44,921 nt of DNA, from positions 1 through 44,921 of the forward strand of contig NW_026970648.1 in the NCBI RefSeq assembly GCF_963678635.1. The letters run 5' to 3'. Numbering within the stretch: position 1 is the first letter of the stretch; every line of letters begins with the position of its first letter. The notes below the pieces were generated by a model. The model made no database searches. It was not told the origin of the DNA and saw only the letters and a list, made by a program, of their open reading frames with translations. This document shows, one piece after another, positions 10,501 to 21,322 of the stretch. A program made the position numbers and the translations under genes. The DNA is from Symsagittifera roscoffensis (Eukaryota; Xenacoelomorpha; Acoela; Convolutidae).

Positions 10501-12710
10501 GTACCTTTTCAATCCTTCTAAGAACTTGCTTGCCTTCCACAGTGGAACTAAGTACTCCGACATTGATTGTTTCATGCCGGCCAATTTGTTCTCTAAGCTA
10601 TATTGCGTTTGATTGTGTAAAAACTTCGATGGCGATTTCAAATCCTCTTTGGGCGTTGGCAGTCTATGACCATTTCTGGGACACATTGATTTCAAGATCT
10701 TTTTTTTCTTTGTTTGTATTAGCAGTAGACCATTCATAGTATTGTTAGTTTTTTCTTTAAAATTTAGTATTTTGCATTTTTTGATGATATGTTCATCATA
10801 TTGTAAGAGCACCTATTCAAAATTCTGGCAGCGTCAATTTGAAGTGTTGTCGAGTTCGTTTCAACAATTTTCTAGTCATCTGCGTAGCCAAAGCACTTTG
10901 ACGTAACACAATTTGGAAAATCGTTATGACGATTATGAAACATATTGGCCCTAGGACTGATTCTCGAAGAACAATATTTTGCACTTCAACCTCAGACCTC
11001 AGATGATATTGAGTTTCTCAATTTTGGTCTCTGTGCCCTTCCTTTAAGATAGCTCTCAAGAAGTTCTAATTAACTCCACACGCTTATTATTTCTCAATTA
11101 ACTGTTCGTGACTGACTTTATCGATGTTTTTTTCAAATTTTGTAGACCTAGGTTATAAAAAAGTTCAAATAGGTAGAGAATCATCCGTGTCATTGTTTAT
11201 TTGCTTTTTGTGAATCCATGTTGTTTTTAGGGGATGGTGATTCCAATGGTTTTGTGAAAGTTATCAAAATTTTTTTGTTTCGAAAATCTGTGATGTACAT
11301 GTAAACAGCGAGAATCTAGTTGATAATTTGATGTGACCTGTTTACCTCCATTTTTAAAAACTGGTATGATGCTGCCGGTTTTCTAGCGACCTGGATAATT
11401 ATGTTTGTTTTCAAATACTATGAAAAGCAATGTCAGGCAAGGTACTAGATTTTTAGTCAAGCGTTTCAGTGGCAGGTTACCCAGAACTTCAGGGCCCTTA
11501 GTTTTACCAGTGATCAAGTTTTTCATTTCTTTTTCTAATTTTGCTCTCGAAAATTGGATTTTGAATGTCTTCGCTATGGACTCTTTTGGGTTTCATTTGT
11601 AGTGAGAGGTGGTAAAGATGTATTTGAACAAGCTGTTGAAGAACTCAGCTTTTTCTTTATCGGTTACAGCTATTAAATCGTTCAAGTACATTACTGATGG
11701 CAGTTGACTTGTCTTTCAAATGCTTTGGAAATATTCTGGTTTTCTGAAAGTTTGCTATTCTTGAGAAATGCGTTTTTGATTTGTTTTTGATCTTCATTCA
11801 AACAAATAGCAGCTTATTATTGTAGATTTTCTCTTCTTTGTAGGTTACCACTTCGAGGATTTTTACAAGATTGTTTTAATTGGGTATTTCGTCTTTTGTT
11901 AAAGTTAGAGATCTCGCTTGTCAGGGTGGTAGACTGACGCAATTTTGGTTTTCTTGATAATTTGATTTTCGAAAGTTTCATATAATCGTTTCTACCATGA
12001 GCCGACAAAAACATCACCATTGCTGTAGCAATATGGATTGAATGGATTTTGGTTGATTTCCTTTTCGATGCCCTTCCCGTCAGTTTTTGAGTATGAGAAT
12101 ATACTGAAATCTTCTTTTTCAGTAAAGGGCTTGTCCTGTTTGATTCAATCAGTACTTGGATTTCTGACTCGAACGGAGTTGGAACTGGAAAACTGTTGTT
12201 TGTTACGACCACATAGAATTGTTGCTTTGAGCAAGTGATCTACTGTTCATAATTGCCTTTAAAAAGATCTTTAAGAACAAGTGCCTCTTCGAAGTTTGAT
12301 GACTGCATTTGCCTCCAATTTGTTAGGTCAAAATTGATTTCAGCAACGATTATCGTTGTTTTTGTCAATAAACTCCCGTTTGATGTTGTCTTGCACATCC
12401 AATAATGCAGATAGAATAGAAGAGCAACCATTTTTACTCAAACGTGGTGCCTCTTATACACAGCGTATGAGGCACTAAAATCATGAAGGTCTACCTGAAC
12501 GAGTGATATCTCGGTAAATTCGATTAAATTAGAATAAGACAAGGTTTTGGTACTCCTCCGTCTTTTGTTTGACCATTTCTGGTGTATCTATCATTACGAT
12601 GAACATTAGTGTTATTGAGGAAAAATGCATTATCTGGCACTAATTAGGTTTCAGTCAGGCAGACAATTCATAGGGATCACAGTTCGTTCAGACATTTAAC
12701 GATCCCAAAC
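10095..12710 (-). pseudogene. Degenerate CR1/Jockey-like LINE: endonuclease then reverse transcriptase
   Basis: Read right to left. At 12620-12700 the frame encodes IVCLTET, a stop, then HRNDRYTRNG and GGV, matching the APE-type endonuclease ('ITETWL ... RxDR...GGGV'). At about 12320-12360 TIIVAEINFDLTNW matches the 'IIVGDFNxxxxxW' motif, with the Gly and Phe changed. At 11345-11520 KTKGPEVLGNLPLK, then a stop, then KTGSIIPVFKNGGK and SNY match the RT fingers ('GPDGIP ... VPVFKKGDK...NYRP'). DKVSHEQLIEK near 11110-11140 matches 'DKVxHxxLxxKL'. CFGYADD at about 10880-10900 is the catalytic F/YADD motif. EYLVPLWKAS, EKVQ and a C-terminal WSKSGLILD segment (10468-10600 and 10130-10294) complete the order. 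Many frameshifts are present; it is a dead copy. Confidence 0.72.
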
Positions 12711-12749
12711 AATTTCGAAGGTCTTTCAAGTTTTAACATTATAAAGAAG

Positions 12750-13291
12750 TAGGCAGTCGCTATTTTCATATGGCTGTGCGGAGAGTCATACCGATTCCTT
12801 GCATCGGAGTCTAGTTTTCCACCCGTTCGCTGCCTTTCTTTTAAAATAAATTTAGATCACGGAACCTCAGTTTATTTTTCTGATTACCCAATTGAATCAA
12901 TTCCCTTCTAATTTTCAACATTGATACTTCCTGCTTTGCCTTCTAAGCCTTGTTGCTTGCTCACAAAAAGCATATAATCATAAAATGTGAGCTTGCTTAT
13001 AGACAGAAGTATCAATCGTCTGAGAAAATGTTTGACTGTGTGAACATTATTGTCCGCGTCTTTCCCTCTTGATTGGGAACGATACGTTTTATTTCGGTTA
13101 TCTGACCTTCAATGGACAGAATTTGTAATATTTTTAAAAGTTCTCCCATTTAATGCCCATATCGTTCCCGAGCAATTTAAGAGGTGCTTTCTGGTACGCC
13201 TCTGATTCTGATGCCTCTTATCTGGCTTCTGTTCCTGCTTCAGTCTCTGTTGAAAGATAGGTTCCCCACTTAATCTTGTCTTTTGTGACAT
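12750..13291 (-). pseudogene. Possible LINE ORF1-like remnant
   Basis: Directly upstream (on the minus strand) of the endonuclease is a broken reading region. It includes a basic, Gln/Lys-rich segment (RLKQEQKPDKRHQNQRR, 13200-13260). A later segment near 12890-12960 reads SMLKIRREL, reminiscent of ORF1p regions of Jockey/CR1-like LINEs. The position fits ORF1, but the sequence evidence is weak. Confidence 0.3.
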
Positions 13292-14879
13292 TAGTTTAGT
13301 CGCCGAATTTTTAAGCTCTACGAATTTATTGCAAGAACTGATTTTGATCTCTTATCTCGTAACTCGCTGACTGGAGCAATCACCAATAAAAAAAACCAAC
13401 AAGTTTACAAAAAAAGATCCGCAACTCACTAACTAGAATGGTCACTGGACGTAATTGCGTGATGACAGCCGATTTAAGTCTTCTCGTTTTGAGTTCTTAT
13501 TCCAAGCTCGGTGCTTATCTTTGTGGCTCAATCAAAATCTTTCGCACTTTCCGGAGTTGTCCCAATTTTCAAATAAACACGAAAGCTTTCGGGGAATGAA
13601 TTGTAACAGTCGCCTACTTAAATCACAATTGAGGTTAAAGCAAAATAGGCCCTATAACCATTGGCTCAAGAGTCAGGGACACTATCTCTTGCAATTTTCT
13701 ACCTCAAGCGGTCAGAGCCAACTCGGTTCACTTGCGACATGAGACTAAAACTCGCGTTACAGCTCAAAGGCTACTAACAAATTACCCCCACTCTAGAGAA
13801 TAAGAACGTCCCCATACTCAGGTCTCAAAATACCTAAAATACGCGAACGCCGTTAAAAACAGGGTCGGGACCTTATGTATAGTTGCTTTATATTAGACAG
13901 TGGACCTTTGATCCATTTCAGATGGATCAACCTAAAAACTCTCCTAACTCAACATAACAATAGAAAACACACTCAAGAAATTTAAATTAGGTACTCACAT
14001 ACCGACACGACTTCTAGAATCAAGTAACTAAAACGTAAAGCAACTCTAGAACTAATTGGGTAATTAAGTTTAACTCAAATGATTTGAAATGAATAAGTTT
14101 TAACTCAAAAAATAAGTTTTGGGTTTGGACCATTGGGCAGCGTCAGCTGTCCACCTTTCCACCGAAGGTTCACTCTGGTCCACTTCTAACTTCTCTTCTC
14201 TCCACTCGCGATCACTGTGCCTTCTGCCAAGAATAAGATAGCTCTACTCCAGTTCAGTTTATTGTCTGGAAATTGCGAATAGCGATTTCCCGCTGGTAAT
14301 TTTCAACTACTTTCCCGCGCTTGTAGTTCGGTTCTTCTGATCTTATTTTCTGGTCTTTTTATTTGACGCGAGAAACTTAAGCATGATAGGCTCAATTCGA
14401 AATTTTGATAAATTCTATTTCACTCCAAAATGCTGTTTCTTAAACGTTGCTCAAGGTCAAACCTCCAAATATGACCGACTGGCACATACTCCCCAGATTC
14501 AAGATCGATGTCCTCATCGCTTGTCTCCCTCTGTCAGTGAATCCCCAGAATGTTGAGTGCGTCTCAAGATTCAGTGCCAGCAAAATTGTTGCATTATCAC
14601 TAAACAGCAATCAAAATCTGCATCCACCTGCACATGAATTCCAGCTTTAGAAGCTAATCATTAAAATTACTTTTGTCTTATCCATTCAAAAAATTGTCAT
14701 GCAGTATTTTGATTTATATAATAGATACGATTATAATAATAACAATATTTTGCTTCACTAAAATTTCTTTTCCGTGACCTCAGAATTCTTCCGAGTTCAC
14801 ACTCAAGTCCCTTTTCCTTCCCTGCTCAAGACTCAAGAATCCATCACCAAGCACTCAGCTCAGTTCGTGCCCCTCGTCC
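13292..14879. other. Non-coding transition region between AT-rich DNA and the Ty3/gypsy-type element
   Basis: No convincing coding signal was found on either strand. Base composition shifts from AT-rich to more balanced from about 14.1 kb. The 3' untranslated region or 3' LTR of the element to the right should lie here. I compared it by eye with 33.5-33.96 kb and found no match long enough to call an LTR. Two short related segments occur at about 13362-13385 and 13422-13446 (variants of 'aactcgctgactggagca'). Confidence 0.4.
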
Positions 14880-15204
14880 TCGAGGTGCTGGGCCCTGATA
14901 CACTCGACGCTGTAATCTGCCTCGACACTTCTTTTTCATCGTCGGAACTGATCACGATCTCTTGCCAAGCCTTTAGTTGTTCCTAGGATCGCATCCACTC
15001 CCTCTGCTCTTGCAATCTCTTCGCCTGGTTCGGCAAACTCTTCACCTTGGATTCCCTGTTCAAGCAAAAGGAGTTGTGCAAGCTCGAACTCACGTTTTTT
15101 GCCAAGTCCTCCTCCAATATTGATTCCCTCGCCTTGGTATTATCTCTAGACAATCTACCAACTCTCTTCCAACCCGTAGTAATTGCATTGCGATGGGTTA
15201 GCAA
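14880..15204 (-). pseudogene. Unrecognised protein, probable C-terminal end of the post-pol region
   Basis: An open frame of 73 codons (14983-15204) is rich in Arg/Lys/Ser and includes WKRVGRLSRDNTKARES. After a stop, a Ser/acidic stretch (SSDDEKEVSRQ, then SVSGPSTSRTRGTN) follows to about 14880. After that, coding character ends and A/T-rich sequence begins. No domain recognised. It is probably the tail of the protein series encoded at 15.4-22 kb. Confidence 0.35.
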
Positions 15205-15381
15205 GTGTCTTTTGAAAGCTTCTCAGCCAGGAATTGTCAATACTCTTTCTGATGTTTCTTCAACCACCGAGTACAACCAAGACGTCAACATCGATCGAAA
15301 CCATGGGAAGAAGCTTATGCGACTCCACACGTGTCTCACCTCCATGAGTATAGAGAATACCTGCACGCAGTCTGAAACAAC

Positions 15382-15983
15382 TCAAGCCTCCGGCTGTAAA
15401 CAAAGGCATGTATTGATTCCGCTGTTAGTGCCCTCGACTCCCGATATTTCGTCACGTTTTACTCGATCCATCGTAACGCCAGCATTGAGCTCACCGCGAA
15501 AAAGGTGACCTTCTGCTGATGATCGGGTAACCCGATCGACCGAACTTCTTTCACGTCCTATATCAAGCAGAGGTTCGAATTCTCCGGATATCACACTGTC
15601 TGTGCCAGACAATGGCACGGGCATTCACCGCGTGTGAGGTTGATACTCCGGAGATTGCGTTTTCCCGAAGCTTCCAACAGAGGTTCAAGCTCCATCATTT
15701 TCTCATGTGTCACGTCTTTTTCCTCCATGGCTAGGGCACTTTTCATCGTTTTCCTGATCGTGTTCTGTCTCTCGAAATCTCTCGTGTTTTCGCCTTCCAA
15801 GCTCAAGAGTTCCTCACCCCAGATCTCACTCAAGTGCTCTCTTTGGTCCCCCGGCACCGCTCCCAGGATCTTCCTCAACAGTCTGTGAGAGCGATGCGAC
15901 AATCGAGCCAGGCGTACGCACTTGGGTATGGAGAAGGCTTTATCGACGAATACCCTCTGACTGGATGCCTTCACCATCGCCAT
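15382..15983 (-). pseudogene. Unrecognised post-pol protein fragment
   Basis: Two overlapping open frames (15591-15983, 130 codons; 15382-15624, 80 codons) read in the same direction as the element, in different frames, which suggests one frameshifted protein. The first is highly charged, with runs such as RQNTIRKTMKSALAMEEKD, and is predicted to be largely helical by eye. It contains C-x-C-x3-C (ECPCHCLAQ) near its end. No known family was recognised. Confidence 0.35.
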
Positions 15984-16336
15984 GTGTTATGGGTATTGGC
16001 TTCCACACAGGTTGGCCATCACCGATCCCACAGAGGACTTCGCGTTCACTGGCAAACTGCACGCTTCACTCACGGGAAACCCTATCTCCGCCTCAAGACC
16101 AATCTTCCATCCACTAATGTGTTACTGGGTTTTTTGTAACACCCCAGGCCATGACTGCACGCTCAACGCCGTCACCAAATGGTGCTCAGATTCTAGCATC
16201 TCCAGAGATTGCAAGCTAAACATCCTCGAGAAAAATCCCAGTGCTGTCGCTATGTTCACAGTGGTACTCGCATAATATTCAGCCACTATCTGTACCTCGC
16301 TCTTTTTCCTCTCTGTGATGTCACCAAACCAAGTAG

Positions 16337-16828
16337 CTAAATCCTCTTTCTAAAGGAGTGTATTCTGACGCAGAATATTCCGTCGCAAGAATGCTCCCCA
16401 CCTCCACACGCTAGGTCCAGACAACTACCCGGTTCCATCTTCTTCACTGACTTATCAAGCTTGCTCGTTGTTTCCTCCGATTCCTTTCGATGAGGTAGGA
16501 TCAGTTTGTGTACCCCGTTCAGATTTCCCAAGTCTTCATCCTTCGCTGATGACAGTCTCACTCGCTTCCTGACTTCTTCAACCAAACTTGCGTGGGGATG
16601 TGGGCACCAGGAAGGTCTCAGCAACTTCCAAACCGTCCCCAAATTCGTGACCAACATGTCGTTTCCATTTCCCATCTTGAGTTCCCCCCTTCTGTTTGAG
16701 CGCGGCACGCTGCCCAAATCTGGCATTTTCTCAAGCAATAGCATTTGGTAAACCTGTAGACTTTTGTTGCCCAGCTTCAACTTATCGTGCGAGGTCAACA
16801 CCTCCAGCGCTACCCTGCCAAACTCCAT
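16337..16828 (-). pseudogene. Unrecognised post-pol protein fragment (163 codons)
   Basis: This is one of the longest uninterrupted minus-strand frames in the post-pol region. It starts MEFGRVALEVLTSHDKLKLG. It is basic, with Lys/Arg-rich segments (EEVRKRVRLSSAKDEDLG), and ends in a Cys-containing stretch (CLDLACGGG ... CDGIFCVRI). No signal peptide or membrane segment is evident. I do not recognise the family. It lies in line with the unassigned frames on both sides. Confidence 0.4.
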
Positions 16829-16935
16829 GTAAACATCAACTGTCCTGCCGTTCTAACAAAAGGATTCGCCATCAATGATTATGCCGACGAGGGTGCTCTA
16901 ATCGAATCTTCAAAATACTCTAGCAGCAGGTTCTC

Positions 16936-17196
16936 CTAATTCCGCCCCAACTGGTCCCATAACTCTAGCTTGTTAACTTCGGCCTTCTGCTGGATGGCCC
17001 AATGCCGGCGCTTGGGGGATACCCCGCGATCAAGTTTCTTCAGGCAATTCTCCAGTTCTTTCGTCGTCTCCAGAGCTATCCACCAATGTCGAGCGTTGTT
17101 TCTCGTCACGCTTCTCCCAAGAGGATCGCTCGTCACTTGCTTTCTAGTGGCCTGGTGTTGAGTCGAATGCCATTTTTGCCAACGTCCACTTTCCAC
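16936..17196 (-). pseudogene. Unrecognised post-pol protein fragment
   Basis: An 86-codon open frame, basic and Trp-rich (WQKWHSTQHQATRKQ, later HWWIALETTKELENC and KLDRGVSPKRRHWA). The overlapping alternative frame on the minus strand is also partly open, so the true frame is uncertain. No domain recognised. Confidence 0.3.
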
Positions 17197-17491
17197 GTTT
17201 GTCCACTAGTCGAAGCCCTTTTCGTGTTTGCCTACTGGGGTTTGAAGTCCTCCTCCGTTGCCAGAGTCATCGAGGTTTCCATTTCCCCCAGTACCTCAGC
17301 CAATTTCCGGTGTGCAGAGCTGTCCTTATAGGCCGCTGTCTTCCAGAGCGCTAGAATCATGGGAGCCGTCTCTTTTAGACTCTTCTTTAAAACCGCATCC
17401 GCCGAAAGATTTGCTTCTTCTGTCTCCCGTCTCCTTTTCCGAGACCTTATTTTTTTACTCGGGGTTGTGCGTCGCCACTATCATCACTGAC

Positions 17492-18041
17492 TCAACTTCT
17501 TTGTCCAGATCTTGCTTTTCCGACTCTTGCCTCCCCCTTCTCAAGCCTTAAGGATATAAGTATCTTAAATATCTTACTAGTCTTATTTTTATCATCCCTT
17601 TCAATCCTAGTTATTTTATCATTAGCTTTTTCATTCAGAGTAGAGCTATCTTTACAGGAGTTGGCCTCGGTCTCCTGCCTTGATTCCCTCAGACTGATCA
17701 TCTTCTCTAGTAGCTCCTTTCTCGCTTTCTCATCTAGTCCGGTACCCATCAGGACAGGTTCCCCAAACTTCACCACCGTACTCCACAACTCTTCCTTGAA
17801 GTCTTCCAGCTTAGTTTCGCTCTACCTTCTAGTTGAATTCGCTCAAGAAATCTTGCCACGCCTTCTCGTCCAGTGTGTTCAAGAGCATCCATTTATTGCC
17901 CTCGAAACAGTTTTTATTGCTCTCTTCCGCACTCAAGAGTATCATCCATATGTTGGAAGTTTCACTCGCCAAGGGCAGCTCTAGATCTTTGCGAAAAGAT
18001 CCCAGAGGTGGGGGTGGCCGTGTTCGCCCAGTCATCTCCAC
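17492..18041 (-). pseudogene. Unrecognised post-pol protein fragment (helical, charged)
   Basis: Two frames read as one broken protein. The upstream part (17829-18041) has NIWMILLSAEESNKNCFEG and ends DEKAWQDFLSEFN. The downstream part (17492-17788) starts WSTVVKFGEPVLMGTG and continues into a strongly charged helical tail (DEKARKELLEKMISLRESRQ). The change of frame falls at about 17800. No match to a known family comes to mind. Confidence 0.38.
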
Positions 18042-18729
18042 TCAAGTCTTGCAGTAGCTCATGCGAGGTAAAATTCCTTTCCGCTGCACCCTGATCAGGT
18101 GGTTTTCCCTCCTCCATCTCTTCTCCTACTTCACTGAGGGTCTCGTCCATGCTCTCCCCTTCTCCTGATTCAGCTTGTTCTCTCTCCTGCGCATCCCTGA
18201 ATCGGTTCTCCACAGGAAGGCTTCTTTTATCTCCAGTGGTGCCTACTGACAAGGGTGAGGGCGTTGTTGGATCCACCTTCTTATACTCGGTGAGTAATAC
18301 ATACAGGGGGCCTGCCGCATCAAGCCTCTTCCCCTCTTGTCTCATTTCTAACTCCTCCAATCCATAAGGCACTCGGTACTTTCTCGTGGCAAACTTCATG
18401 TCGCCTTTCAGAGCTATATGACCTTCTTCAACGATCATTCTCCCATCATTATGCATTGGCAGCTTGTTCTCAAGTCCTACCTCCTCCAGCGTTCTCAAGA
18501 CAGCCCGGACCTGAAACTTAGTTGGCATCGAGCCTTGCATCTTCTTTGCCTGTGTGGTCCACGAGTTTATCTTGATGTCGCAGGTGTGGAAAAACACTGC
18601 TGCCGTGTATCCAATGAACAAAGGATCCCAACCATCTGTGAATTCTCTTTGCTGTCTCTCCCCCGTGGCTCTTGCGTGTACGGACGGGATTACCAAGGGG
18701 CTGCTCATCCCTAGGGTTGTTCTTCTCAC
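17962..18729 (-). pseudogene. Unrecognised post-pol protein, longest open frame (255 codons)
   Basis: This open frame starts MRRTTLGMSSPLVIPSVHAR and runs 255 codons, the longest uninterrupted frame downstream of pol. The N-terminal half looks globular (GWDPLFIGYTAAVFFHTCDI). The C-terminal third is acidic and low in complexity (QAESGEGESMDETLSEVGEE). The first part is repeated in the second copy (20331-20711), where a 1-nt deletion shortens it. Upstream frames at 18830-19282 seem to lead into it through frame changes, so it may be part of a larger protein. Function unknown. Confidence 0.45.
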
Positions 18730-18829
18730 CGTCGGGAACTCGGGGCGGCAGCAGGTAGGACATCCAGCTCAAGTATAGTTTCCAATTCCTTCTTCGTGTA
18801 ATCGAAACTCCTCGTCCACGCCGGGATTC

Positions 18830-19282
18830 TCAAGATTTCTCTCTAGCCCCCGGCACCGGATTCAGGTTCCAGACTTTGCGATAGGCCTCAATGAAGCCTT
18901 CACGTTTTACTCTCATTCTACACTGCAGTTGTCCCCTAAAACTGAACATCATCAGCTCGGGGTCTGTCACCTTCCCAAAAAGCACTGTCTCACTCATGTG
19001 CGCTCTCAAGTCTTCTTGTCTGCACCAGTTTAGCGCCATCCCATCTAGAATGCTTATCAAGCTCACGTGTACCACCGAGTGCCGATACGCCAGAAAGAGT
19101 GGATCCGGAAAAGTGTACGTCACTGCCGGCCCAAAGACGCAGGTCACCTTTTCCCCTGAGCCTCCGATCATCCCCAACGGGTCAGATCTCATGGCCAAAC
19201 ACAGGTCAGTCAAAAGAGGCATGCCTCTATTCGTCTCTCTCAACTCTTCTCTCGTCTTAGGATTGCTTTCTTCACCCGTCAA
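18830..19282 (-). pseudogene. Unrecognised post-pol protein fragment (150 codons, copy 1)
   Basis: This open frame has a globular, mixed composition and no low-complexity sequence. Recognisable landmarks are CLAMRSDPLGMIGGSGEK, VTYTFPDPLFLAYRHS and DGMALNWCRQEDLRAHM. Upstream in the same frame a single stop separates it from YSYKRAAGLKTLLVEYLL, so the protein probably started earlier. It is present almost unchanged in copy 2 (20812-21264, one Val/Leu difference). I do not recognise the family. Confidence 0.42.
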
Positions 19283-19340
19283 TTATCGATTCTGCATTAG
19301 AAGATACTCCACAAGCAACGTCTTGAGTCCGGCGGCACGT

Positions 19341-19850
19341 TTATACGAATAGGTCTCCACACTCGGGTTTCTTCACACTCTTTCTCACTGACAGGGGTTC
19401 CCCATACTTCATCAATCGATGAAACGCCGTTAGTTCTCCATGTGTCAAGAGTACCAGCAACAAATACTCATCAATCCGGAGCGTTTCCATTCCCCTACTG
19501 AACCTGTATGCCGCACCCAAGTTCAACAGGTACCTGGGGTATACCAGATACAGGGCTAGTATGAGAATGATGGGCTTATTTAGGAGTTCCTGTCCAAACG
19601 CATCGAAGATGGTATCTCCCACATAGAACACTTTGCCCATATATTTTTCTCCCAGCACGAGTTCAAGAATCTGAAGATCTCGTGGTTCTTTCTGGTCTTC
19701 AATTGGCCCATCGCATGCTCCATCCAATTTTTTTCGATGGTGACTTCATTGGCTGCTTTGACAAATCTTCTCGCGGTCCTTTTCTTGTTTTCTGCCACCT
19801 CTAGCTGTTCCTCAATAAACTCTCAAATTTGTTTAATGAGAGGTGGAGCA
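19341..19850 (-). pseudogene. Unrecognised post-pol protein with hydrophobic segment (copy 1)
   Basis: Two minus-strand frames overlap. One (19580-19798) is basic and helical (AENKKRTARRFVKAANEVT). The other (19341-19727) contains GDTIFDAFGQELLNKP, then a hydrophobic stretch IILILALYLVYPRYLLNLG, which could be a membrane segment or a buried helix. It ends with LRIDEYLLLVLLTHGEL. The frames probably belong to one protein split by a frameshift near 19680. A single helix without a signal peptide or Cys-rich ectodomain is not enough to call an envelope protein. Confidence 0.42.
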
Positions 19851-20155
19851 CTCCCTTTCGTCTTGTCCGTAGCATTCTCAAGTCTCGGGGTCAGAAACGG
19901 CCATTTCTCTCTCTCTCTCTTGCGTCAAGCGATAACCCATTGACTCAAGTTGTTTATCCGCCGCGGCTTCGTTTTTTATTTTCATTGCTTGGTCCTCTCG
20001 CCTTGCTGGTGGAGCTCGTGATCGTCAGAGCCACGCCCCGGAATCACAGGCTAGCTGCTAGGTGGGTTATCACAGGGTGATCGTCCCCTATCTCCGGGTT
20101 AAATTTCAGTTGTCGGGCAATATTCGACACCTCAAGGCAGAGGACCTCATCCAGC

Positions 20156-20310
20156 ACAATCAAGATGTCCTCATCCAACATCCCTTAGAGCATGAACACA
20201 TCTGCCCATTCCGCTGCCACTTGACTGGCTCCAAGTTGACTGGCTCCAATTCGCGATTAGGAGCAGCCATAAGCATCCACCACGCGTTGCTTTCTGCTAT
20301 CAGGATCAAT
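20156..20310. other. 155-bp unique spacer between the two internal copies
   Basis: This stretch separates copy 1 from copy 2 and is not repeated in the window. On the minus strand it reads partly open into copy 1 (LDEDILIVLDEVLCLEV). It contains a 14-bp direct repeat (ttgactggctccaa, twice, near 20221-20249). It probably represents the original sequence upstream of copy 1, at the join with the inserted copy 2. Confidence 0.5.
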
Positions 20311-20330
20311 GTTCCCCTCTTGTCTCATTT

Positions 20331-20711
20331 CTAACTCCTCCAATCCATAAGGCACTCGGTACTTTCTCGTGGCAACTTCATGTCGCCTTTCAGAGCTATA
20401 TGACCTTCTTCAACTATCATTCTCCCATCATTATGCATTGGCAGCTTGTTCTCAAGTCCTACCTCCTCCAGCGTTCTCAAGACAGCCCGGACCTGAAACT
20501 TAGTTGGCATCGAGCCTTGCATCTTCTTTGCCTGTGTGGTCCACGAGTTTATCTTGATGTCGCAGGTGTGGAAAAACACTGCTGCCGTGTATCCAATGAA
20601 CAAAGGATCCCAACCATCTGTGAATTCTCTTTGCTGTCTCTCCCCCGTGGCTCTTGCGTGTACGGACGGGATTACCAAGGGGCTGCTCATCCCTAGGGTT
20701 GTTCTTCTCAC
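20331..20711 (-). pseudogene. Truncated copy 2 of the 255-codon post-pol protein
   Basis: This 126-codon frame has the same N-terminus as the 17962-18729 frame. A 1-nt deletion near 20371, relative to copy 1, changes the frame after DMK and ends it soon afterwards. The rest of the protein is absent because the duplication boundary lies at 20311. Confidence 0.5.
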
Positions 20712-20811
20712 CGTCGGGAACTCGTGGCGGCAGCAGGTAGGACATCCAGCTCAAGTATAGTTTCCAATTCCTTCTTCGTGTAATCGAAACTCCTCGTCCA
20801 CGCCGGGATTC

Positions 20812-21264
20812 TCAAGATTTCTCTCTAGCCCCCGGCACCGGATTCAGGTTCCAGACTTTGCGATAGGCCTCAATGAAGCCTTCACGTTTTAATCTCATTC
20901 TACACTGCAGTTGTCCCCTAAAACTGAACATCATCAGCTCGGGGTCTGTCACCTTCCCAAAAAGCACTGTCTCACTCATGTGCGCTCTCAAGTCTTCTTG
21001 TCTGCACCAGTTTAGCGCCATCCCATCTAGAATGCTTATCAAGCTCACGTGTACCACCGAGTGCCGATACGCCAGAAAGAGTGGATCCGGAAAAGTGTAC
21101 GTCACTGCCGGCCCAAAGACGCAGGTCACCTTTTCCCCTGAGCCTCCGATCATCCCCAACGGGTCAGATCTCATGGCCAAACACAGGTCAGTCAAAAGAG
21201 GCATGCCTCTATTCGTCTCTCTCAACTCTTCTCTCGTCTTAGGATTGCTTTCTTCACCCGTCAA
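20812..21264 (-). pseudogene. Unrecognised post-pol protein fragment (150 codons, copy 2)
   Basis: This is the duplicate of 18830-19282 with one visible amino-acid change (RMRL for RMRV). It keeps the same start context, the same upstream in-frame stop and the same end. Confidence 0.42.
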
Positions 21265-21322
21265 TTATCGATTCTGCATTAGAAGATACTCCACAAGCAA
21301 CGTCTTGAGTCCGGCGGCACGT

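Larger units (their letters stand above)
18330..20155. repeat. Near-identical internal duplication, copy 1
   Basis: The sequence from 18330 (cccctcttgtctcatttcta) to 20155 (ending 'gacctcatccagc') recurs at 20311-22137 in the same orientation, offset by about 1982 bp. I counted only about seven differences by eye over roughly 1826 bp: one 1-nt indel near 18390 and substitutions near 18435, 18745, 18909, 19671 and 19856. The duplication is therefore recent compared with the decay of the reading frames, which both copies share. Confidence 0.9.

Noticed and set aside
19341-19727. Envelope glycoprotein call for the post-pol protein with a hydrophobic segment
   Set aside because: Only one hydrophobic stretch, no signal peptide, no Cys-rich ectodomain and no fusion-peptide pattern.
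17962-19850. Viral nucleoprotein-like identity for the duplicated post-pol proteins
   Set aside because: The impression rests on overall helical, globular character alone; no diagnostic motif could be named.
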